DNA of 64,000 bases, from positions 18,409,798 through 18,473,797 of the forward strand of contig NC_079969.1 of NCBI RefSeq assembly GCF_029852145.1, written 5' to 3'. The stretch is from Microplitis mediator (Eukaryota > Arthropoda > Insecta > Hymenoptera > Braconidae). A program made the position numbers and the translations under genes. The notes beneath the pieces were generated by a model. That model did no database searches. It had not been told where the DNA came from and was given only the letters and a program-made list of their open reading frames with translations. Below, in pieces: positions 12,306-23,368 of the stretch (positions are counted from its first letter, which is position 1; every line of letters begins with the position of its first letter).

Positions 12306-12491
12306 TGTTCTACACTTATCATTAAGAAAAGTTTATGGCATTACTTAACTCAAATAATCAAATTGATACTTTATACTTTTAAATTACTGCCGAAGCCTTT
12401 GAACATTTTTTAAGTATTGGGGATTTAAGTTTAATTGATAGTTGACGGAATAAAAATTTAATAACTTTGATATTAAAAAATTGTCATATTA

Positions 12492-12494
<3 letters not shown>

Positions 12495-12535
<41 letters not shown>

Positions 12536-12985
12536 CATATCAATGAAATCTGATCAGATTTAATCATAGACATATATAACTACATATAGGTTTATATCAG
12601 TCACGTCTGATCAGATCTAATTATATATAGGCCTATATCTAATTATATATGGGTTTGTATCAATCATGTCTGATCAGATCTAATCATGTATCGACTTATA
12701 TATGATTATATATGGGGTTATAACAGCTAGGTATGATTATATCTAATTATATATAGACTTATATATGATCAGATCTGATCATATATAGACTTATATATGG
12801 TTATAAATGGAGTTATGACAGCCAGGTATGATCATATCTAATTATACATAGACTCATACATAATCAGATCTGATCAGATCTAATTATATATAGACTTATA
12901 TATGGGCTTAGAACAGCCAGGTATGATCAGATCTAATTATTTATGGGGTTATATATAATTATATATGACCCCATATATAATCATG
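12495..12985. repeat. (TA)n tract and GATCAGATCTAATTATATA satellite
   Basis: A (TA)n tract (about 12,498-12,525) is followed by tandem variants of a unit containing TGATCAGATCTAATTATATA and GACTTATATATGG. The units carry many short self-complementary sites (TGATCA, AGATCT). The array stops exactly where the large palindrome begins at 12,991. No gene is present. Confidence 0.7.
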
Positions 12986-12990
12986 CAAGA

Positions 12991-14788
12991 TATACACTTA
13001 TCCAAAAAATTAAAGGAACAAGAAAATTTTATAAATTTTTTAGTGATTTTTGGAAGGCTGTATTTTCGTGAAAAATCATCGCATCGAAAAAATAAAAAAA
13101 GCAAATTGAAGCTTGAAATCTCTAGTTTGAAGATCTTTCAGCGAAATATTTTTTTGAGCCACGGTTTTTGCGGAATCATAAGAAATAACTTGAGACAAAA
13201 ATTTACAAAATTTTTCGGTTTTGTTTTTTAGGTCCACGCGGCCGGAAAAATTTTTTCAAAAAAACGAATTCATGGCTTGTTTAGGAAATTTATTCAGCTA
13301 CAATTCGCTTTTTTTTTTTTCTCTGTACGACAATTTGCTGCTGAGATATCAGCCTTCAAATGGAAAAGGATCTTTTTGTCTTTGATTATTGATATCTCAG
13401 CAACAAATGGTCACACAGTAATTTAAAGGGCAGTTTAATAAACTTGAATAAATCCCCTACAAGCTCCATTTTTGATTTAAAAAAAAAAATTTTTTTTCAT
13501 CCTTGATATCCATTTGAAAAACCTTTAAAAAATGGTCATTTTCTGGTTTTTTAGTCGACTCATCGCTACTCTGCAAATATTGATAAAAAAAATAATGTTG
13601 CCAGGTAATTTTACAGCTTAATGTACCCCCAAAAACCCTGGAAATTTTCAGATTGATCCATTGAACCGTTTGTCCGGTCCGATTGCTCAAAGTTTTACAA
13701 AACAATTAAAGGAACAAGTTTTGTTCCTTAATTTGTGTAATCGTTACCAAAATGAAAAAATTAACTTTTTTTTGGATGTTCTTTCATTTTTGCGTTAGTT
13801 ATTCAGTAAATGTAAGGTAAAGAGGAAAAAAAAAAATTTTCCAAAAAACGAGACCAAACAAGAATTTTTTCCAATTTTTTTTTTTTATGTTTTATTCGGG
13901 GGGTTATTTTTTTTTTTTTCGTTTTTCGGAAAAAAAATTTTTTTTTTTCTTTACCTTACATTTACTGAATAACTAAAGCAAAAATGAAAGAAAACCCGAA
14001 AAAAATTGATTTTTTCATTTTGATAACGATTACACAAATTAAGGAACAAAACTTGTTCCTTTAATTGTTTTGTAAAACTTTGAGCAATCGGACCGGACAA
14101 ACGGTTCAATGGATCAATCTGAAAATTTCCAGGGTTTTTGGGGGTACATTAAGCTGTAAAATTACCTGGCAACATTATTTTTTTTATCAATATTTGCAGA
14201 GTATCGATGAGTCGACTAAAAAACCATAAAATGGCCATTTTTTAAAGGTTTTTCAAATGGATATCAAGGATGAAAAAAAATTTTTTTTTTAAAATCAAAA
14301 ATGGAGCTTGTAGGGGATTTATTCAAGTTTATTAAACTGCCCTTTAAATTACTGTGTGACCATTTCTTGCTGAGATATCAATAATCAAAGACAAAAGGAT
14401 CCTTTTCCATTTGAAGGCTGATATCTCAGCAGCAAATTGTCGTACAGAGAAACAAAAAAAAGCAAATTGTAGCTGAATAAATTTCCTAAAGAAGCCATGA
14501 ATTCGTTTTTTGAAAAAATTTTTCCCGGCCCCGTAGACCTAAAAAACGAAACCAAAAAATTTAGAAAAATTTTGTCTCGATCTTTTTCTTCTGATTCCGC
14601 AAAAACCGTGGCTAAAAAAAATATTTTGCTGAAAGATCTTCAAACTAGAGATTTCAAGCTTCAATTTGTTTTTTTTTATTTTTTCGATACGATCATTTTT
14701 CACGAAAATACAGCCTTCCAAAAATCACTAAAAAATTTATAAAATTTATAAAATTTCTTGTTCCTTTAATTTTTTGGATAAGTGTATA
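12991..14788. repeat. 1.8-kb near-perfect palindrome (foldback element)
   Basis: The left arm (12,991 to about 13,822) begins TATACACTTATCCAAAAAAT. The right arm (about 13,950 to 14,788) is its near-identical reverse complement, ending with the inverse of that sequence. The centre is near 13,890 in a roughly 130-bp A/T-run spacer. Arm landmarks such as the GGAACAAGTTTTGTTCC block and 'caaagttttacaaaacaattaaagg' occur in mirror order in both arms. Single arms occur at 7464-8302 and 39,808-40,640. The ends resemble Tc1/mariner-type termini. No transposase is encoded. Confidence 0.85.
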
Positions 14789-14894
14789 TTAATTCATATA
14801 TGATTATATATTATCATATATGATTAGACAAAATCTTTTTTCATCGGGAATGGTCAAAATTCAATGGTTTTTTTTTCAAAATTTCCGTTTTTAG

Positions 14895-15644
14895 ATGGCC
14901 TTTACAGCGAAAATACAAAACAAACATACGAAATGTTTTTAATCGAGATTTTTGAATTCTAAGTTTTCAACCATGTTTTTAAAAAAAGATGTATCCTTCG
15001 ATTTTCTTGAAAATTTTCTATCTTAAACTTTTATTCATTCTGCAACTTTTAAGCCCGGTCCAGTAGTGGGTCTTCCATAATTACTATTTTTTTCGATTTT
15101 TGCAAATTGGAAAAATTTTTTTTCGCTATAAATTATTATCAGTACCGATTTTTGACTCTGTACACTTGTTTTTCTTGCATATTATAAATTGATTTCGATA
15201 TTTTTTTGTTCTGAGTAAGGACTTGAAAGCAGTAGGTAAAAGTTGATGCTATTTATAAGCAGTTATAATAAATGTTTTTATTTATTTAGAAGCAACTATT
15301 TCGAAGCAAAAGAAACCTTAGATTTGCTATACAATACAGCTAAGCCCATTACAGGAGCTTGAAAATTCCATATAATTATTCGAAAAAGTGACGAAACTGT
15401 ATTACAAACGTTTTTAATTATTTCCGTGTTCTTTTGAAAATTTTACATTAACGATTGTTCTATGAACTAGAGTGCTCCTTAGTGAATATAGCTCCGTCGC
15501 TTTTTAGGTAGATTTTTTTAAAAATCTAGGTATTGTATTTGTCCTCATGGTCGATTTTTCAAGGAATTTTGTCACAACCTATCATAATTAGTTGAGTAGA
15601 GTTCGAAAATACCATTCGTTGAAAAATTTATATATGTATGTATG

Positions 15645-15728
<84 letters not shown>

Positions 15729-18260
15729 ATAGAACCAAGTTTTGAGAACACGATTGCGCCTAGAATCCTTATCGGATCCTAATGAATTTTTTTACACTTA
15801 TTCTATGGGCGATTACCACGGTTAAGTTCGAAGATGGGCTAAATCGTTCGATTAGTTTAGAAGATATGGCTGTTTCGAATTCCCACGATTTTTCAAAAAA
15901 AAAAAATTTAATCCACTTTCAAGTTCATATAACTTTAAAACTAAAACTCATAGATAATTTTCGTAAAAAGTATTTGAAAGCTTGTCTAATAAGCTTTAAT
16001 TTATGACCTTAAACTTGATGTTTTGACCATTTCTTCAAATAATTTGATAGCCTTGAAAATTTTAATGGAATCAAAAAATGTTGAAAATATGGTTTTCATT
16101 CAACATCATTTATGCATTTCCCATTATAATCAAATTTCGTCAGTTGTATTTTATTGTGCACATAATAACCTGTAAATTTCACAGCTATTTTATATTTTAA
16201 AAGTATTTCTTTTATTACTTATGATGTATCAAATGTACCTCTACGACGTATGATTATAGCTGGTCTTGTCATTACGATAGCACCTACAGTTCTTATCGGA
16301 TCTTAATGAAATTTTTCACACTTATTCTATAGGCGATTATCTTGATCAAGTTCAAATATGGGCTGAATCGTTCGAATAGTTGTGAAGTTATGGCTGTTTG
16401 AAATTTCCACGAGTTTTCGAAAAAATCAGTTTTTTTTCACTGTTGAAGTTCATATAACATTAAAACTAAAACTGATAGACAATTCCAGTAAAAAGTATTT
16501 AAAAGTTTTTCTAATAAGCTTTAATTAAAGACCTTAAACTTAATGTTTTGACCATTTCTTCCAATAATTTGATAGCCTTAAAAATTTTAATGGAATCAAA
16601 AAATGTTGAAAATATGGTTTTCATTTCACATAACTTATGCATTTCCCATTATAATACAATTTTGTCAGTTGTATTATAGTGTGAACAAAATAACCTGTAA
16701 TTTTCACTACTATTTTATATTTTAAAAGTATTTTTTTTATTATTTATGCTGTTTCAATCATACCTGTACGTCCTATAATTATAACTGATCTTGCCGTCGT
16801 AATAGTAATTACAATTATGATCTCATACTAATTAAAATTTCTATACTTTGTTTACGTGAAGGTTAGTTTAGTACATTACCTATATAATGTTTTGTCAAAT
16901 CAACGATCTGAAGTTCTCTATCGAAAATAGTCGTTGTCTTTTTTTACTCTCACTCTTAGAAAACGAGCATAATTTCATATCATGACTATACACTAACATG
17001 TATCACAAGATATGTATGTATGAAACTTTTTATATAGATTAATTGGAAAATCTACCTTCCATTTCGGCTGCCGAATGGCCTTTTTGAGTAATTATATGGA
17101 ATTTTTAAGCTCCTGTAATGGTCTTAGCTGTATTGTATAGCAAATCTCATGCTTCTTTTGCTTCGAAATAGTTGCTTCTCAATAAATAAGAACATTTATT
17201 ATAACTGCTTATGAATAGCATTAACTTTTACTTCTAAATCCCTACTCAGAACAAAAAAATAACAAAATCAATTTATAATATGCAAGAAAAATAAGTGTAC
17301 AGAGTCCAAAATTGGTACTGATAATAATTTATAGCGCAAAAAAAATTTTTCTAATTTTCAAAAATTGAAAAAAAATAGTAATTATGGAAGGCCCACTACC
17401 AGACCGGGCTTAAAAGTTGCAGAATAGATAGAAGTTCAAGATGAAAAATTTTCAAGAAAATCGAAGGATACATCGTTTTTTAAAAACACCGTTGAAAACT
17501 TAAAGTTCAAAAATCTCGATTAAAAACATTTCGTATATTCGTTTTGTATTTTTTGTTGTAAAGGCCAAGCTCTTAAAATCGATCAGAACACTATTTTTTT
17601 AAGAGCTTGGCATTGAAATGGAAATAACTAGAAAACAATGCAGAATTTGAAAAACATTTATCAATGATAATTTGTAGGAAATAAAATTGTCTACAAAAAA
17701 GATTTTATGACATTTTATGATAAGTATGATAGTTTCGCTGGAAAAGTGAAATGATCTCGAAATTTTCTCTTACTTGTCTTCAAGCTCCAATAACTTTTGA
17801 ACAGATGGATTTATCGAAAAATGATAAGAGACTTTTTTTTGTAGAGCGTTAAATTCCCTACAAAAATAAATGCTGGGCTTATTGGTACAATAAGCCATTG
17901 CCGAGGTGAAAAATTCCAAACTAAAAGAGTTTTTTTTTCCATGTTATTTAAATGGGAAATCAAAAATCACGAAGCGCCACCTCTTAATATTAATATTAAT
18001 AGCTCAAAGTTTACCAGATTTTTTTTTTATCATCCTTAACGATATTTTCACGGTAAGAATAAAAAATTAGTTCTTTTTTTTGGCGCACCCTAATATACAT
18101 ACATATATAAATTTTTTAACGAATGGTATTTTCGAAACCTACTCAACTATAGTTGTAATTATAATTATGATAGGTTGTGGCTAAATACCTCGAAAAATCG
18201 ACCATGAGGACAAATACAATAGTTAGATTTTAGAAAAATCTGCCTAAAAAGATAAGTGTC
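14895..18260. repeat. Composite block of inverted and tandem repeats
   Basis: The segments 14,895-15,390 and 17,085-17,566 are inverted copies of each other, sharing for instance the CCGGTCCAGTAGTGGG region at about 15,055. The segments 15,484-15,625 and 18,110-18,260 form a second inverted pair with a different centre. Between them lie a (TA)n tract (about 15,631-15,725) and a 524-bp direct duplication (about 15,740-16,262 and 16,264-16,790). The piece 16,845-17,075 is an inverted copy of 10,745-10,995. No credible gene is present. This is nested, rearranged transposon debris. Confidence 0.7.
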
Positions 18261-18770
18261 ATATTGAACCTGAAAAATTCAAGACATCGAAAATACTTGA
18301 TAAATAAGCGTTCTTAAAATTTTGGTTTTCAATGATGATCGAAAAATCAATGCAATCAGGCAGAAAGCAATGTCAGTCATTAAAATAAGGATTTCAATGA
18401 CTTTCGACTAAGATCAGAGCATTAATATATAAAGTATCCGAACAAAATGCTAAAAATGGTGTTTTTTCAATTGTTTTGTTGGTAATATTATTTAAACTAA
18501 AGAACAAATTGCTTTATATTGTGTGGTGATCGAAAAAGACCATAAAAACAAAGTGTTGGTATGAATTTGTTACGTCTGATTAATTTTTTAATTTTTGAAA
18601 TAATTTTTTATAATTCATAAAATTTCTTAAGATACAATGAGCCACGTGAACATGAAAATATCTGTTAAGGAAATTCTTAGAAGTGGGTAGAATAATGTGT
18701 GCGCTGACCAAGGTAAAAAATATGGATGGGCAGAAAAAAAAATTTTGGGCCTGAGTATAAAAGAAAAAAA

Positions 18771-18840
18771 CTCGCTCTTTCGCTCCAACAGTCAAGGTGT
18801 AGTTACCTTTTTTTTACACCTTGGCGGTTGGAGCGAGAGA
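18771..18840. repeat. Short inverted repeat (hairpin)
   Basis: CTCGCTCTTTCGCTCCAAC at 18,771 pairs with GTTGGAGCGAGAG ending at about 18,838, and the inner CAAGGTGTA pairs with TACACCTTG. The spacer is mainly a T run. This is the footprint of a small miniature element or a transcribed hairpin. The AT-rich DNA from 18,850 to 19,680 has no recognised gene. Confidence 0.65.
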
Positions 18841-19679
18841 AGAGAAGGGTTTTTTTTCAAAAATGAAGAAAAGAAAGAAAAAACTAAGTGTTAATGATTT
18901 TTATAACAAAAAGTATGAGACAATAAAAATAATCATTAAGGGGTTAGGGGTAGTCAAAAGCATGGAAAAATGATGTTTGTAAATAATTTTTTGTTGCCAG
19001 TTAATTATTTTATTTTACAAAAGTAATAACAGCATCATTACATGATGTTTTGACTTGACTTCACTAAAATTTGAAAAAAAAAAATTAATAATTGTAAAAG
19101 TTATGGCTGTTTGTGTTGATCCAGTTCCAACAGAAGTTCCTTGCGGTGACCATCACAAATCCTTGGATATTCATCTAAAATCAATTGGACAAAAATAATT
19201 AGTTTTACAATAGATAATCTAGTGCCTGATCGAAGCTTTTTTTTCCTAAAAAAAATTATCAAAATGGCAGCCTCAGGAAATTTTGTTTCAGATTTTAGGG
19301 AAAAAACCAACAGCTAATTGTTTATAATAAATCGGAATTGAAAAAAAAAAAAAAAATCCTTTGATCAGGCACTAGTTTTTCATGTTTTCTTATGTTTAAT
19401 AGTCATAAGAAATTTTGGAAACACTGATCCAGTAAACCGCGCAGAATAAAAATATTAAACATTAATTTGAAGCATTCAGTTTAAATATCAGAATCATAAA
19501 ATAAAAATTTGAACATGTGTAACTTAATATTGAAAAATAACTGAAATAGCCGCCGAAGTGAGGCGAAGAAAATTTTTCGATCGTAAAGCACGAGTCGTGC
19601 AATATTGAATAAAATTTTGAAATGTTCAGTTTAAATATCAGAATCATAAAATAAAAATTCGCACACGCGTAACTTCCCG

Positions 19680-19960
19680 ATAAAAAATGTTTAGATCCAA
19701 GCATATATGATTGGATCCAAACAGTCAGATATGCTTGGATCCAAATTTTGGCGTGATCTAAGTGGATCAAAGTAGATCCGCCAATATCCAAAGAGATCTC
19801 ACTATATCTAAGTATATTCAAGCAGATCTCAAAATACCCGAAGAGATCCAAGCAGATCTCAAAATATCCAAAGAGATCCAAACACATCTCACTATATCCA
19901 CGAATATATAAGTGTATCCAAGCAGATCTGCGTAAATGTCGATCTTTAAAGAAATCGACA
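19680..19960. repeat. Satellite of AGATCTCAAAATATCCAAAG units
   Basis: A unit of about 24 bp, variants of CAAGCAGATCTCAAAATAYCC with GAGATCC, is repeated about ten times with drift. The open frame on the minus strand across it encodes a matching 8-residue periodicity (DLFGYFEI-like) and is a by-product of the repeat. The DNA from 19,960 to 20,355 is AT-rich with nothing recognised. Confidence 0.7.
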
Positions 19961-20358
19961 TAGACTCAAGCACATTTGTCTAAAGAAGTTTCACTGCATT
20001 CTAATAAATGCATGAATAAATATATTATACTTTAGACCATTCTAAAAACAATATCTACTCACATCTTGGATCGTATTGCTATTACCTCTCAATGCTTTCG
20101 ATGAACCTATGTATATCATATATTAAAAGTCAATTGATATTTAACTAAAAAAAATTGATGAATACTTTAGAAACATTGATCAAACTGATTTATTTTATTT
20201 CTTCATTACAATATCAAGTATATGATTTAAATAACATATATATCAAAATCAGTAAGAAAAAAAAAAAGTAGAAAATTTTTGATAAACTAAATATTTTAAA
20301 ACAACGTTAATGTTTTATTGAAGGACGTTGCGTATTGAAGAAAGGGTTAATCATAAAT

Positions 20359-23065
20359 TTACGGTGCAGCGAGCTTTTGCACCTGCAGATTTTTTTCATA
20401 TTCTCGTTTTATTTTGCCAATTCTTTGCGTCACTGGGGGCTTAATATCACTTTCACTGAAGGGTACTGACTCCCTATTGCTTAATTTTTTTTTTCTACCC
20501 AGACTCCTGAGAATATTTTAATGCATACTCTTGAATAAAAAATTAATTTAAATATATCACTTTTATTATTAATTTGATTTAACGATTTAACAACCTGCAA
20601 AACTAAATCGAGGTTTCATTGTATTTATTCGAGCTTACTTATTATAGCTGTCTTTCCTTCATAGTGAAGTGGTTTTACTTTAACTTTATGTTTTTGGGGA
20701 CCTTGTGCGCGATCAGATTGACCTCTAAAAGTGCAATGTACTAGATCCGGTTGCTTGAAAATGCCTTCCATCAAACATCGTTCTAAGACTGTAGCTTCTC
20801 CGCTGTCGTGGCTCATATTTAATTTTTTTTTTAATGCAATAGATATCTGGCTCGATTTCGATCATCTACAAGAGAACATATATCAATAAAAAAGGTAAAG
20901 ACTATTATAAATCGTAACATGTCAATCAGTCGCTGAATAAAAGATGAACTCTATAAAATCAACTATTCCTTTTCTTTCATAAGTAATTTAATACGATACG
21001 TAACATCATATTAGTCAAAAAATTATTAGCGCAAAGAGAAATTCTTTAACATTTTAATATTAACGTAAAACAATAAGCTTCGAAGTTTTTAGAACTTGTT
21101 TAAATAATCATATATTATGGTTAAATTTTTTGAAAATTTAATTATGAGAATAATTGAAGTAGTTAGATTTCTCAAGAACTCTACCAAATAAAGTAAACGT
21201 ATGCATTGTATGGAGAGAGATAATTTAAAAAGTTTAAATTAATGTTTAACATACTTTTTTATTATGATTAGGACCTAGAAGCTGAATGTTCTCATCATAA
21301 TATTCTGATTGCCCTGTTCCATCAATTTTATTTCCGTTATCTTTTCTTTTATCGTTTAAATCATTTCCATTATCTATAATACTGATTTCTTTTTTATCTC
21401 CTAGCTTTTCTTTTTCTTTAGTTTCACCAGCTAAAAACTTCTCTCCATTATTAATTTCAACTGCATTTCCATCTTGCTTTCGATTTTCGTTATTCTTGCT
21501 TTTATTATTCTCACCATCAGAATCAAAGTCAGATTTTGGATGATTTGTTGATGAAATAACAACAGATGAAATAATAGATTCGGTTTCTGATGATAAAGAA
21601 TCATTATTGTCTAGAGAAATTTTTGATGGTCCAGCTTTCTCATTTTTCACGTTGGGCGATTCTAATAAAAAATGAAATAAAAATAAAAATTATTTACAAT
21701 TAATCATGACAAATATTCAACATTAATAATATGTTTGACGATCATCTGTGTCTTTTAAAAAAGTAAGTATTGTGTAAAACGATCGATGAATTTTTAAAGC
21801 TATATTGCAAAAACGGTAGAAAAAAAAATGAGCTAGGAAGAAAAAATATGATGATAAAATATTTATTATTGTAACCGCTTACTTTTCTGAGCATCATCGA
21901 ATTTTCTTTGCAGGTCCAGAAACATTTTTTTATACTCATCTTTGGTCGGACTATTTTTTTAGAAGAGTCTTGGTTAATTTTATTCATTTTGAGATTACTA
22001 TCCTTAGGTGGCTTTTTCTAATTGGTGAAATAAATAAAATAATAAATCATCAAATAGTATATGAAAGAAATGAGTAAAAATGATGTGAGATAGAAAAGAA
22101 GGATGCCTGACAATTTTTGACTTCAGTAAAATGTAAATATATACATATATTTATTCAGTAAATGCATAATATAATATATACTTTAAATATTCAAAAATAT
22201 TGACAAAATTTTTAAGTCCTTCAAATTTATTTTTTTAAATATAATCTTATCAATAATGGATTGAAGCATAAATAAAAAATTCGTCAGAAGCCCATTTTTG
22301 CTATCATATTTGAAGTACTCAGTACATAGGGCAAATTACAAAATATTTGCATGCTCACCAATTTTTTTTGTAGGGATTTCCAAATTACTAGAAGATTTAT
22401 TATCTTTCTTAGGTGAAATTTTGGATAAATCTCTTTTTGAAACTCTACAACGTCTTTCAGGCAGTGCAATTTTTTTTTTCCAATTTTAATTTTGTCAATT
22501 TTATGAGTTTTAGGCTTTGTTATCTCTACTCACTTAGCATCTACATCCTCATCATTCACTAAAGTAATTAAAAATAATGAAAGTTTATTAGTTATGAAAA
22601 AAAACTAACCTTTATTAGAATGATACTTTATTAGAATTATAAAATAAAAATATTGGAAAAAATTGCATTTACAGTTTATTCAATTTTCTACATGTGCATA
22701 TTTTTATTTTTTTTTAAATTTAAATGGTTGAAAACAAAATTCAAAAATTATTAGACGTCGGCTAACTTCAGGATCATTAATTAGATCGGTTCATACATAC
22801 GTGAACAATGGGCATGCTATTAATAAAAATAGTTTCGATCACATAGTAATAAAAAATTCTTACCTGAATAAAAAACAATTTTACCATTACATGTTTTTTT
22901 ATTGTAAAAAAATATGCCGGCATCATCTGTTTTGGGTGGTACATTCTAAATGTTTTTACATCATTGTCTAAAATAACATCTTTATCACGCACTTGGCAAT
23001 ACGAATTGTCTTTTTCACAAGAAATAATAAATATTTTGAAGCTTACAATATAAGAATTAATCTCA
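20359..23065 (-). pseudogene. BEN-domain gene of the transposon, spliced, decayed
   Basis: A minus-strand spliced gene. Exons supported by splice sites: about 23,065-22,864 (donor GTAAGA), 22,558-22,359 (GTGAGC), 22,017-21,883 (GTAAGC), 21,661-21,255 (GTATGT), 20,865-20,639 (acceptor TCTCTTGTAG, donor GTAAGC), and about 20,473-20,359 ending in TAA. The middle exons encode Lys/Ser/Asp-rich linker, including a short helical stretch (KDEYKKMFLDLQRKF). The last two exons look like a BEN domain (MIEIEPDIYCIKKK, VLERCLMEGIFKQPDLVHCTF, SDIKPPVTQRIGKIKREYEKN), a DNA/protein-binding fold. The joint from exon 3 to exon 4 keeps frame. Other exons need single-base frame changes at A runs (near 22,900, 22,480, 21,958 and 20,828), exon 2 has an in-frame TGA, and the last joint is out of phase. 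I infer a decayed partner gene of the divergent transposase. Confidence 0.55.
22655..22775. repeat. Inverted and direct repeat blocks around the transposase
   Basis: TTTCTACATGTGCATATT at about 22,683-22,700 is repeated inverted at about 26,562-26,584. A 28-bp block beginning AAAATTATTAGACGTCGG occurs here (22,744-22,771) and in the same direction at 27,897-27,924. These bracket the transposase but not the BEN gene. They may be relics of element ends or of an insertion and duplication event. Confidence 0.55.
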
Positions 23066-23368
23066 ATAATTATTTTTTTCCTGTGACTGCAATAAATTAT
23101 ATCAGATTTAAAACGCTATAGATTCTTAAATTCGAAGAATTAAATTTATTTATATTAATCAACTATGAATTCCATTCAACGTCATTTCAGAAATGAACTG
23201 CATCGTAGATGTAAAGAAGGTAATATACACTGTACATAGAAATAAGAGTTTCGGAAAGATTCGGTTTTCGGAAATCGGGCATTTTCGTGACATGTGGATT
23301 TACTATAGGTTGTCTATTACTCAATGACACAGGCGCCATGTTTTCTACGCTATAGTAGACAAGCCACC

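Noticed and set aside
19462..19887. 141-residue minus-strand open frame
   Set aside because: Its periodic DLFGYFEIC-type sequence comes from the AGATCTCAAAATATCC satellite.
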